Source: Bradyrhizobium sp. CCGUVB1N3
Lineage (GTDB): Bacteria; Pseudomonadota; Alphaproteobacteria; Rhizobiales; Xanthobacteraceae
Assembly (NCBI RefSeq): GCF_024199925.1
Contig: NZ_JANADR010000001.1
Coordinates: forward strand, 2,232,001-2,296,000
Direction: 5' to 3'
DNA length: 64,000 bases
Part shown: positions 8,150 through 15,901 of the stretch, piece by piece
Layout of the letters: the number at the start of each line of letters is the position of its first letter
Position numbering within the stretch: the stretch's first letter is position 1
Position numbers and translations under genes: made by a program
The notes under the pieces: generated by a model
Told to the model about the DNA's origin: nothing
Seen by the model: the letters and a program-made list of their open reading frames with translations, nothing else
Database searches by the model: none

Positions 8150-9007
8150 TCAGCCTTTCACCGCACCGAGCGAGAGCCCCTCGACCAGATAGCGCTGCGC
8201 ATAGAGCGCAAGCAGCAGCGTCGGCGTCACCGAGAGCACGATGGCGGCTGCGATCTGGCCGTACTGGATGCCGGAAGCCGTGACGAAGGCGAGCGCACCC
8301 ACAGTCACCGGCTGCTTGTCGGCGGAGGCCAGGATCAGCGCGAAGACGAAATTGTTCCAGCAGAAGATGAAGGACAACAGACCCGCCGCCGCGATGCCGG
8401 GACCGGCGAGCGGCACCGCGATGCGGGTGAAGGCCTCGCGCCAGGAATGGCCGGCGAGCCGATAGGCGTGCTCGATGTCCGGGCTGATGTCCTCGAAATA
8501 GCCGCGCACGATCCACAGGATCAGCGGCAGCGCGATGAGCTGATAGACCCAGACGATGCCGAAATACGTGTCGCTGAGCCCGAGCTGCTGGTAGTACAGA
8601 GACAACGGCAGCAGCACGAGCAGAGGCGGCGCAAAGCGGAACGACAGCAACGTGAACGCGATGCTTTCGCCGAGCCGGAACTTGAACCGCGCGAACGCGT
8701 AGGCCGCGGGCACGCCGAGCAGCAGGGCCAGCAGCACCGCCGCACTCGACAGCACGAAGCTGTTCATGAGGTTGCGCATGAACGGAATCTCGAGATTTCC
8801 GGCCGTGGTTCGGAGCTGGCCAGAGATCAAGGCCTGATAGTTGGAAAGCGTCGGCTCGAACAGGATGTGCGGCGGAATCCGAAGGATCTGTTCATTCGTC
8901 TGGAACGACATCATGAGGATCCAGACGATCGGGAACATGAAGAAGATTAGCACCAGCGCCAGCGCCATGCCCCGGAAGATGCGACCTGCGAGACTGGAAT
9001 GATCCAT
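8150..9007 (-). CDS. Carbohydrate ABC transporter permease (MalG-like)
   Basis: A 285-residue CUT1 inner-membrane permease, the MalG/UgpE-type second subunit. It has six predicted membrane segments, the first at MALALVLIFFMFPIVWILMM, and a coupling loop near YRLAGHSWREAFTRIAVPLAGP that corresponds to the EAA motif contacting the ATPases. The C terminus ends QRYLVEGLSLGAVKG, the usual end of this family (RGLTAGAVKG in the paralogue at 54752). Start ATG 9007 has GGCGGAGG upstream and is 14 bp past the other permease gene. Member of the leftward polyol/sugar operon. Confidence 0.92.
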   Translation of the reverse strand: MDHSSLAGRIFRGMALALVLIFFMFPIVWILMMSFQTNEQILRIPPHILFEPTLSNYQALISGQLRTTAGNLEIPFMRNLMNSFVLSSAAVLLALLLGVPAAYAFARFKFRLGESIAFTLLSFRFAPPLLVLLPLSLYYQQLGLSDTYFGIVWVYQLIALPLILWIVRGYFEDISPDIEHAYRLAGHSWREAFTRIAVPLAGPGIAAAGLLSFIFCWNNFVFALILASADKQPVTVGALAFVTASGIQYGQIAAAIVLSVTPTLLLALYAQRYLVEGLSLGAVKG

Positions 9008-9021
9008 CGCCGCCTCCGCCC

Positions 9022-9954
9022 TTACGCGTGACCGTGGGCGCGTGCGCGCAGCCGCAGCCAGTTCTTGATGAAGATGTTCGACAGGATGTTGGTGATCAGC
9101 CACAGGATCATCAGCAGCGCCGCCGAACGGCCGACGTTCGTGTACTGGAAGAATTCGAGATAGGCCTGGACCTGGAACACCATCAGCCGGTCGCCGGGCC
9201 CGCCCTGCGTCATCGCATAGATGATGTCGAACTGCTGGATCGAATCAAGCAGGCGGAACAGCGAGGCCGTGATGATGTAGGGCGCGAGCATCGGCAGCGT
9301 GATGCGGAAGAACACGAAGCTTGCCGGAACGCCGTCGAGCGCCGCGGCCTCGAACGGCTGGCGCGGCAGCGAGCGCAGGCCGGCGAGCAGCAGGATCATG
9401 ATGAAGGGCGTGTAGACCCAGATGTCGACCAGCACGACCGTGAACAGCGCGCTCGACGGGTCCGACGCCCATTTGAAATCGTGCACGCCGAACAGGCTGA
9501 CCAGATAGGACAGGATGCCGAAGCTCGGATTGGTCATCAGCTTCCACATCAGCGCGGCGATTGCGGGCGCCGTCATCAGCGGCAGCAGGAGCACGATCGA
9601 CACCGCATTGTGGAAGCGCGTCGGCCGCCGCAGGAGCAGCGCGATGCCGAGGCCAAGCAGAAGCTCGAGCACCACAGTCAAGGCGGTGTAGACGAGCGAG
9701 ATGCGCAGCGTATTCCAGAATGCGGGGTCGGAGAGGAAGTCGATGTAGTTGTCGACACCGATGAAGCCGCGCAGATACGGCAGGTTCAGCCGATAGCGCT
9801 GGAGCGAATAGACCGCGGCCGTCACGAACGGCACGAGGATGGCGATGCAGACCAGCAGAGCCGGCAGGCTCAGCAGGTAAGGCAGCATGCGCCCGCGCAG
9901 CCTCGTGGTGCGGCGCGGAAGCGCGTTGGTCTGAAGGAGTTGAACCATGCTCAT
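9022..9954 (-). CDS. Carbohydrate ABC transporter permease (MalF-like)
   Basis: A 310-residue CUT1 permease, first membrane subunit (MalF/UgpA type). Six hydrophobic segments are visible, beginning LPYLLSLPALLVCIAILVPF. The coupling helix motif is FEAAALDGVPASFVFFRITLP, a good EAA consensus, and it retains the conserved TQGGPGDRLMVF loop of CUT1 permeases. It is separated from the binding-protein gene upstream by 124 bp containing a strong stem-loop, so its translation level is probably lower than that of the binding protein. Confidence 0.92.
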   Translation of the reverse strand: MSMVQLLQTNALPRRTTRLRGRMLPYLLSLPALLVCIAILVPFVTAAVYSLQRYRLNLPYLRGFIGVDNYIDFLSDPAFWNTLRISLVYTALTVVLELLLGLGIALLLRRPTRFHNAVSIVLLLPLMTAPAIAALMWKLMTNPSFGILSYLVSLFGVHDFKWASDPSSALFTVVLVDIWVYTPFIMILLLAGLRSLPRQPFEAAALDGVPASFVFFRITLPMLAPYIITASLFRLLDSIQQFDIIYAMTQGGPGDRLMVFQVQAYLEFFQYTNVGRSAALLMILWLITNILSNIFIKNWLRLRARAHGHA

Positions 9955-9985
9955 GATGATACGGGATCACATACTCTCTGCAACA

Positions 9986-10023
9986 CCGCCGGCCCGGATC
10001 GGGTAGGCGTTCCGAACCGGCGG
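9986..10023 (-). other. Intergenic stem-loop between binding-protein and permease genes
   Basis: On the transcribed (minus) strand, CCGCCGGTTCGGA pairs with TCCGGGCCGGCGG: a 13-bp stem with two G-U wobbles and a 12-base loop. It has no T-tract. Hairpins in this place commonly protect the 3' end of the binding-protein message, giving more binding protein than permease; that role is inferred from position. Confidence 0.6.
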
Positions 10024-10078
10024 GTTGTCGTGGCGCGGAGGAATTGAGGCACCACGAAAGGCATCAACCGAGGCAAGC

Positions 10079-11518
10079 TTAACCAAGACCTGCCTGTTTC
10101 AGCTGACGGTTGATGCTGTCGGCGAGCTTGTCGAGGCCTTCGTCGACGCTGATCTCCTTGGCGACCATCTTCTGGAGCGAGGCCGCCCATTCGGTGGTCA
10201 GGTCGAAGAACAGCGGCTGCGCCGTGAAGTAGATCTTGGCGCCCGGGGCGGAGACGTCATGCTGTTCCAGATAGCCGGGATAGGATTTCGCGATGCGGTC
10301 GCGGAACTCCGAGTCCTTCCAGACCGAGGCACGCACCGGGTTGACAAAGTCCATCTTGCGGGCACCGAACAGGCCGTGCTCGGTCGAGGCCGCCCATTGC
10401 ATGAACACCCAGGCCGCATCCTTCTGCTTGGAGAAGCTCGACATTGCGAGCGACCAGATCCAGACGTTTGGCGTCGGCGCCTTGGCCGCCGGGTTCGCGG
10501 CGAAGGGCGCGTAGCCGAGATGGCCCTTCTCCTTGTTATCGCCGCCGTTCATGAAGTAGCCGAGAATATCGGCATCGAAGATCATGCCGGATGCGCCGGC
10601 GCCGAGGTCGGTGCCGACCTGGTACCAGGTGTAGGTCGACCAGTTCTTCGGACCCGAGCCCTGGATCATCTTGACCCATTTCTCGTGGAAGTCCTTCGAA
10701 GCCTTGGTGTTCATCGCGGCCTTCAGCTTGCCGCCTTCCATCACAAAGTCCTTCTGGCCGAAGTTCGAATAGGCCGAGAGGAATCCGGGATGGATCGTCG
10801 CCCAGGAGCGCGAACCACGAACGCCGACGCCGTATGGCCCGCCTGCGTCCTTGGTGATCTTCGCCGCGACCTCGAGCATTTCGTCGAGGTTCTGCGGCGG
10901 CTTGACCCCGACCTTGTCGAAGATGTTGCGATTGTAGGCGATGTTATTGAGCTCGTAGCCCCAGGGGATGCACCACTGCTTGGCCTTGCCCGAACCGAGC
11001 TCGGAGCCCGCGACGCCGTCCCATGCGGTCGAGGACCGCAGGCCCGGCAGCACGTCGTCCCAGGCGAAGGCCGGGTTGGTCTTGGCGGGATCCTTGATGT
11101 AGGTGTTGAGGTCCTCGATCCAGCCGGCCGGACCGTAGGTCCAGGTCATGTACGCGCCGGTCATGAAGGCGTCGTACTGATCCGACTTCGACGACAGCGC
11201 CGCCGTCACCTTGTCGAAATAGACGTCCTCCGGGAAGATGTCGTACGTAACGTTCATGCCCGTCAGCGCCTTGAACGCTTCGAGGTCGCCGATCATGGCA
11301 TCGACGTAGGGATGCTTGTTCAGCAGCAGTTTGACGGACTTGCCGCTGTAGGCCTTCCAGTTGAAGTCCGCGGCCATCGCCCGCGACATCGCGGAGGCGA
11401 AGCCTGCATTGGCCGCTGCGCCGGCGATGCCGAGCTTGGCGGCTCCATCCAGTAGATCACGCCGGCTAATACGTTTGCCGGCGTAGGAATCGAACAGATT
11501 CTTCTCGCGGTCGTGCAT
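10079..11518 (-). CDS. Extracellular solute-binding protein of carbohydrate ABC transporter
   Basis: A 479-residue family 1 (CUT1) solute-binding protein, the periplasmic receptor of the importer. The N terminus looks like a twin-arginine signal, KRISRRDLLDGAAKLG followed by an alanine-rich hydrophobic stretch ending SRAMAADF, so Tat export of a folded protein is likely. The mature part has the usual two-lobe pattern with aromatic residues (YMTWTYGPAGW, STYTWYQVG) suited to sugar stacking and the conserved QWCIPWGYELNNIAYNR. The start ATG 11518 is preceded by GGGAGG at good spacing. It is the first transporter gene after the SorC-type regulator, 22 bp downstream. Ligand unknown; polyol or sugar inferred from neighbours. 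Confidence 0.9.
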   Translation of the reverse strand: MHDREKNLFDSYAGKRISRRDLLDGAAKLGIAGAAANAGFASAMSRAMAADFNWKAYSGKSVKLLLNKHPYVDAMIGDLEAFKALTGMNVTYDIFPEDVYFDKVTAALSSKSDQYDAFMTGAYMTWTYGPAGWIEDLNTYIKDPAKTNPAFAWDDVLPGLRSSTAWDGVAGSELGSGKAKQWCIPWGYELNNIAYNRNIFDKVGVKPPQNLDEMLEVAAKITKDAGGPYGVGVRGSRSWATIHPGFLSAYSNFGQKDFVMEGGKLKAAMNTKASKDFHEKWVKMIQGSGPKNWSTYTWYQVGTDLGAGASGMIFDADILGYFMNGGDNKEKGHLGYAPFAANPAAKAPTPNVWIWSLAMSSFSKQKDAAWVFMQWAASTEHGLFGARKMDFVNPVRASVWKDSEFRDRIAKSYPGYLEQHDVSAPGAKIYFTAQPLFFDLTTEWAASLQKMVAKEISVDEGLDKLADSINRQLKQAGLG

Positions 11519-11540
11519 AGTAACCTCCCATGGTGCGCGT

Positions 11541-12551
11541 TTACGTTCCCTTCCGACCCTTGTTCTTGGTTTTGCCGGATGTTGCCTCCGGCTTGTCGGT
11601 AGCGAGTGCCTGCGCTGTCACCTCATCGATGATGAGGCCGTGCAGGAGGCTGCTGCGCAACACCGCGCGCAGCGCCGTGACTTTTGCCCGTCCGCCGCCG
11701 ATCGCGACGATGCGGTGTTTCCTCAAATCGGCCGCCTCCATCGAGGTGGCGCGCGCCGAGAGGTCGATGTCGAGCATCGCGCCATCGGCATTGAAGAAGT
11801 GGCCAAGCAGATCGGCGCAAGCGCCATTGCGCTTCAGTTCCACGACCTCGTCCGGCTTGATCATGCCGCTCGAGACCAGAAAGCCCTCGGCGTGGATCTG
11901 GCCGACGCCGACGAACAGCAGCGAGGCCTTGCGGGCGAGCGCGAACACGTCGGCGATGCCGTACTGCTGCATCAGCACCGCACGGTCGGCGACGGAATTG
12001 GCGAACACCGGAACCGGCAGAAGATAGGCCTCCGCGCCGGTGCGCTCGGCGAGCCGATGGATGACGTCGAACGGATTGGCGGCAAATTTCCGCGTCAGTC
12101 CACCGAGCAGCGACACGAATTGCACGCCGCGAGCCGGCGTCTGCGGCAATTGTTCCACCATCGCGGCGAGCGTGCGGCCATGGCCGACGCCGATGATCTT
12201 GTGCTCGCCGCGCTCGAGGAGCTGCCGCAGGTAGCTGGCACCCTCCAGCGCCAGCGCCTTCAGCGGCAGGTCGCCCTCGCCGAGGTCGGGCGCGACCCGG
12301 CAGAAGGAGAGCCCGTAACGCTCGACCAGCGTGTTCTCCAGCGCGACGCATTCGGCCACCGGCCCTTCCACGAAGACCCGGATCATGCCCTCGCGGCTGG
12401 CGCGCGCGATCAGCCGGTGCGCCTTGGTGCTCTGGATATTGAGGCGGTCGGCAACCTCCGACTGCGTCAGCCCGGCGGCGAAATAGAGCCAGGCCGCGCG
12501 TGTCGCGAGCGAGGCTTCGCCGTCAATCGTCGCCAGCCTGTCGGGTTGCAT
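11541..12551 (-). CDS. SorC/DeoR-family sugar-binding transcriptional regulator
   Basis: About 336 residues. The N-terminal helix-turn-helix reads ATRAAWLYFAAGLTQSEVADRL and is followed by TKAHRLIARASREGMIRVFV, the sigma70-region-4-like HTH of the SorC family; the remainder is the SorC effector-binding domain with GVGHGRTLAAMVEQLP and the phosphosugar-binding pattern. Members include EryD, SorC, DeoR of Bacillus and CggR, normally repressors released by a phosphorylated sugar. The ATG at 12551 is used; a TTG at 12578 would add nine residues and would place the start inside a TTGCAA repeat. It is the first gene of the leftward operon and is divergent from the kinase at 12713, so it probably controls both arms through the 12.55-12.71 kb region. 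The effector is likely a phosphorylated intermediate of this pathway. Confidence 0.88.
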   Translation of the reverse strand: MQPDRLATIDGEASLATRAAWLYFAAGLTQSEVADRLNIQSTKAHRLIARASREGMIRVFVEGPVAECVALENTLVERYGLSFCRVAPDLGEGDLPLKALALEGASYLRQLLERGEHKIIGVGHGRTLAAMVEQLPQTPARGVQFVSLLGGLTRKFAANPFDVIHRLAERTGAEAYLLPVPVFANSVADRAVLMQQYGIADVFALARKASLLFVGVGQIHAEGFLVSSGMIKPDEVVELKRNGACADLLGHFFNADGAMLDIDLSARATSMEAADLRKHRIVAIGGGRAKVTALRAVLRSSLLHGLIIDEVTAQALATDKPEATSGKTKNKGRKGT

Positions 12552-12572
12552 CACCACGGCGAAAAAGCCCGC

Positions 12573-12607
12573 TTGCAAATTTCTTCATCTCTTGCAAAAA
12601 ATTGCAG
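12573..12607. promoter_or_regulatory. Repeated TTGCAA sites in divergent promoter region
   Basis: The palindrome TTGCAA occurs at 12573-12578 and 12592-12597, with a near copy TTGCAG at 12602-12607; start-to-start spacings are 19 and 10 bp. This AT-rich patch lies between the SorC-family regulator and the divergent kinase and is a plausible operator for that regulator. No direct evidence beyond position and repetition. Confidence 0.4.
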
Positions 12608-12712
12608 AGGCCGGCCGGGACGTCAATCCCCAAAACGTGCTGCAGTGCAATCGGGGGCCGCGATTGTGATCGCAGCCGCAACGGTCACAGTGTGAAAGGG
12701 AGGTGAGAGCGC

Positions 12713-13993
12713 ATGACCGGTGTGTTCCTCGGCATCGACGTCGGAACCAGCGGCGTCCGCGCCTGCGCCGTCGATGCGCGCGGCGACATCCAGGGCATGG
12801 CGTCTGCCACCCTGCCCCCGCCGCGGCAGGACGGTGATGCGATCGATCAGGATCCGGAAGTGTGGTGGCACGCGAGCGTTGTTGCGATCAGCAAGCTCGG
12901 ACGCAGCATCGATCTCGAAGCCGTCGAGCGCGTTTGCGTTGACGGCACGTCCGGCACGCTGCTCCTGATCGACGCGGCCGGCCGGCCCTGCACGCCGGGG
13001 CTGATGTACAATGATGCCCGCGCGACAAAGGAAGCGCAGCGCATTGCAACGATCGCGCCGAAGGAAAGCGGCGCTCACGGCGCCAGCAGCGCATTGGCGA
13101 AACTGCTTCATTTGCTGGGCCACAGCGAAGCGATAGGCGCGCGCTTTGCCGTGCATCAGGCCGATTGGATCGCCGGCCGGCTGGCGGGAACTCAAGGCGT
13201 CAGCGACGAGAACAACGTCCTCAAGCTCGGCTACGATCCCGTCACGCGCAACTGGCCGGCCTGGCTCGATCAGCTCGGCGTGCCCCACACGCTCCTGCCG
13301 CGCGTGTTGGTGCCGGGGACGCCGTTTGCCGAGATCGATCCGGGGATTGCCTCAGAGCTCGGCCTGTCGAAAACGGCGCGCATCACGGCCGGCACCACCG
13401 ACGGCGTCGCCGCTTTCGTTGCGACGCGCGCCGATAGCCCCGGCGATGCCGTGACCTCGCTCGGAACGACGCTGGTCGTCAAGCTGCTCGCAACGCAGCC
13501 GATCTTCGCTGCCAACCAGGGCGTCTATTCGCACCGCCTTGGCGAGCGCTGGCTCGCCGGCGGCGCCTCCAATTCCGGCGGCGGCGCGCTGCTCGCGCAT
13601 TTTTCGGCGGCAGACATGGAACGGCTGACACCGCAACTGCGGCCGGAGGAACCAACCGGGCTCGACTACTATCCTTTGCCAAAACCCGGCGAGCGCTTTC
13701 CGATCGCCGATCCGACGCTGGCCGCACGCATCGCGCCGCGCCCGGCGGAAGATCATCGCTTCTTCCAGGCCCTGCTCGAAGGCATCGCGTCGGTCGAGGC
13801 CCTCGCCTATGAGCGTCTCGCCGCTCTCGGAGCACCGCGACTGCGCCGCGTCGTCAGCATCGGCGGCGGTGCGAAAAACGCGGCATGGACCGAGATCAGG
13901 CGCCGCGCGCTCGGTGTTGCCGTCACGACGGCCGAGCAAACCGAGGCAAGCTATGGCGCAGCGCTGCTGGCCTTGCAGGGCAGCCCGTCATGA
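12713..13993 (+). CDS. Small FGGY-family kinase (D-ribulose kinase-like)
   Basis: A 426-residue FGGY kinase, markedly shorter than the 490-530 residues usual for xylulo- or glycerol kinases and resembling the short D-ribulose/D-xylulose kinases described in cyanobacteria and plants. N-terminal phosphate loop VFLGIDVGTSGVRACAVDARG, then RVCVDGTSGTLLLID, ITAGTTDGVAAFVATR (second phosphate loop), and C-terminal RRVVSIGGGAKNAAWTEIRRR with TEASYGAALLA. Start ATG 12713 has an excellent GGGAGGTGA. It begins the rightward operon and overlaps the HAD gene by 4 bp. Together with the larger kinase at 4328, it implies either two kinase steps or two substrates. Substrate by homology type only. Confidence 0.85.
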   Translation: MTGVFLGIDVGTSGVRACAVDARGDIQGMASATLPPPRQDGDAIDQDPEVWWHASVVAISKLGRSIDLEAVERVCVDGTSGTLLLIDAAGRPCTPGLMYNDARATKEAQRIATIAPKESGAHGASSALAKLLHLLGHSEAIGARFAVHQADWIAGRLAGTQGVSDENNVLKLGYDPVTRNWPAWLDQLGVPHTLLPRVLVPGTPFAEIDPGIASELGLSKTARITAGTTDGVAAFVATRADSPGDAVTSLGTTLVVKLLATQPIFAANQGVYSHRLGERWLAGGASNSGGGALLAHFSAADMERLTPQLRPEEPTGLDYYPLPKPGERFPIADPTLAARIAPRPAEDHRFFQALLEGIASVEALAYERLAALGAPRLRRVVSIGGGAKNAAWTEIRRRALGVAVTTAEQTEASYGAALLALQGSPS

Positions 13994-14859
13994 GAGCCGG
14001 CACCATCGAAATCGATGCGTTGAGCGCGATCGCCGACCGGTTCGATCACGTGCTGCTCGACCAATGGGGCACGCTTCATGAAGGCGGCACCGTCTTTCCG
14101 GCCGCACGGGACTGCGTGGCAAGACTCAAGGCGGCGGGCAAGCGCGTGCTCGTGCTGTCGAACTCCGGCAAGCGCGCGCGCAGCAACGAAGAGCGGCTGA
14201 CCCGGCTAGGCCTGCCGCCGACGGCCTATGACGGCATCCTGACCTCCGGCGAAGTGACCTGGGCGGGATTGCTTCAACGCGCGCGCGCCCCGTTCGCCGA
14301 TCTCGGCCGATCATGTCTTCTCATCACGCGCGGCGGCGATCATTCTGTTGTCGATGGTCTCGACCTTTCGATCGTGACCGAAATCGAGAAGGCCGATTTC
14401 ATTCTGCTGGCCGGCCTCGATGATGACGTCGCCGAACCCGAGCAATGGCGCGCGCGCTTCGGCGCGGCGGCAGCGCGCCGATGCCCGATGCTGTGCGCCA
14501 ATCCTGATATGACCATGTTCAGCGCGAACGGATTGATCCCGGCGCCGGGCGCCTTGGCGCGGTTCTACGAGAAGCTTGGCGGCGCCGTGGCATTCGTCGG
14601 CAAGCCGCACGCGCCGATCTTCGAGGCAGCGCTGGAGCAACTCGGCCATCCCGATCCGAAGCGGGTCCTGATGATCGGCGATTCCATCGATCACGATGTC
14701 GCCGGCGCGCGGGCCAAGGGAATGCTGACCCTGCTCCTCGGCGCGGGCGTGCACCGGGACGCGCTCGCCGGCGCGCCCGATCTGCCGGCGGCGATCCGCA
14801 TGCTGGCGGGGTCGCCGGAGATGACACCGAATTGGCTGATGAATCACTTGACCTGGTGA
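13990..14859 (+). CDS. HAD-superfamily class IIA hydrolase (TIGR01459-like)
   Basis: A 289-residue haloacid dehalogenase-like phosphatase of the NagD/class IIA type. Motif I is HVLLDQWGTLHEGG; the first aspartate is followed by Q-W-G rather than D-x-D-G, as in the TIGR01459 subgroup, so the usual second Asp is replaced by Trp. Motif II is VLVLSNSGKR, and the C-terminal motif IV is RVLMIGDSIDHDVAGARAKG, with FVGKPHAPIFEAAL supplying the conserved Lys. ATG 13990 overlaps the kinase stop (ATGA). It may dephosphorylate a sugar phosphate made by the neighbouring kinase. Because the general-acid Asp of motif I is missing, activity of the standard kind is uncertain. Confidence 0.82.
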   Translation: MRAGTIEIDALSAIADRFDHVLLDQWGTLHEGGTVFPAARDCVARLKAAGKRVLVLSNSGKRARSNEERLTRLGLPPTAYDGILTSGEVTWAGLLQRARAPFADLGRSCLLITRGGDHSVVDGLDLSIVTEIEKADFILLAGLDDDVAEPEQWRARFGAAAARRCPMLCANPDMTMFSANGLIPAPGALARFYEKLGGAVAFVGKPHAPIFEAALEQLGHPDPKRVLMIGDSIDHDVAGARAKGMLTLLLGAGVHRDALAGAPDLPAAIRMLAGSPEMTPNWLMNHLTW

Positions 14860-14867
14860 GGCCTGCG

Positions 14868-15896
14868 ATGCGGGAGCCTGCACAACTCGACGATCTCCGC
14901 CACATGTCGGCGCGCGTCGGCCGCGACATCCTGCTGGTGCAGGGCGCCGGCGGCAACTCCTCGATCAAGGATGGCGACGTGCTCTGGGTGAAGGCGTCCG
15001 GCACCTGGCTTGCGGATGCGGAAGCCAAGGACATCTTCGTGCCGGTCTCGCTTGGCGCAGCGCGCGCCGCGCTCATGCAAGGCGACGAAAAGGTGCCTCT
15101 CGCTCCCGACGCCAACACGCCATTGCGCGCCTCGATCGAGACCTCGCTCCACGCGCTCATGCCGCATCCTGTCGTGTTGCACGTCCATTCCGTGAACACG
15201 ATCGCCTGGGCAGTGCGGTCCGACGCGCGCGAGGAGCTTGCCGGGCGCCTGGACGGATTGGCCTGGCGCTGGCTCGACTATCATCATCCGGGACTGCCGC
15301 TGGCAAAGGCCGTGAATGATGTTCTGGCGGAGGACGCCGTGGATGTCCTGATCCTCGGCAATCATGGGCTGGTGGTCGGCGCTGACAGCTGTGTGGCAGC
15401 AGAGGCGCTGGTGCACGAAGTGGAGAGGCGGCTCGCGCTTACCCCGCGCAACGCCATACCTGCCGATGACGAGGCACTCCGCTCAATCTGCGCCGGCACG
15501 GACTATCGTTCACCAAAAGATCCGCTGTGCCACAGCATCGCGATCGACCGCTACAGCCGTGCCATTGCGACCAGCGGCTCGCTGTATCCGGACCATGTCG
15601 TCTTCCTCGGTCCCGGCCTGCCCGTGCTGGACCATGGCGAGGATCTGCGCGTCCTGACGTCGCGACCCCGGTCGGACCGGTTGCCGCCTCCGGTCGCGCT
15701 CCTCGTTCCCGGGCTCGGCTGCGTCATTCGCAAGGATGCGAGCGATGGTGCCGAAGCCATGCTGACCTGTCTCGGACTGGTGACCTGCCGCGTGCCCCTT
15801 ACGGCAGAGGTCCGCTATCTCTCAGCCGAGAACGAGCATGCATTGCTGAACTGGGACGCCGAACGCTATCGCCAGCAATTGACCGCCGATCGCTGA
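14868..15896 (+). CDS. Class II aldolase-domain protein (RhaD-like long form)
   Basis: A 342-residue protein with a class II aldolase/adducin fold resembling the aldolase half of bifunctional rhamnulose-1-phosphate aldolase/short-chain dehydrogenases, but without the dehydrogenase half. Motifs: LVQGAGGNSSIKDGDVLWVKASG near the N terminus, VLHVHSVNTIAW (zinc histidines), and LILGNHGLVVG. A ~120-residue C-terminal extension (from DYRSPKDPL) matches that long form. Start ATG 14868 is nine bases past the HAD stop with GGTGAG upstream; a TTG at 14832 would add 12 residues overlapping the HAD gene. Last gene of the rightward operon; it ends 6 bp from the convergent reductase gene. Probably a keto-sugar-phosphate lyase; substrate unknown. 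Confidence 0.83.
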   Translation: MREPAQLDDLRHMSARVGRDILLVQGAGGNSSIKDGDVLWVKASGTWLADAEAKDIFVPVSLGAARAALMQGDEKVPLAPDANTPLRASIETSLHALMPHPVVLHVHSVNTIAWAVRSDAREELAGRLDGLAWRWLDYHHPGLPLAKAVNDVLAEDAVDVLILGNHGLVVGADSCVAAEALVHEVERRLALTPRNAIPADDEALRSICAGTDYRSPKDPLCHSIAIDRYSRAIATSGSLYPDHVVFLGPGLPVLDHGEDLRVLTSRPRSDRLPPPVALLVPGLGCVIRKDASDGAEAMLTCLGLVTCRVPLTAEVRYLSAENEHALLNWDAERYRQQLTADR

Positions 15897-15901
15897 CCCG
15901 G

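Noticed and set aside
12665..12689. TGTGA-N15-TCACA inverted repeat upstream of the small FGGY kinase
   Set aside because: Half-sites resemble CRP, but CRP needs a six-base spacer; 15 bases do not fit, and the half-sites are short enough to occur by chance.
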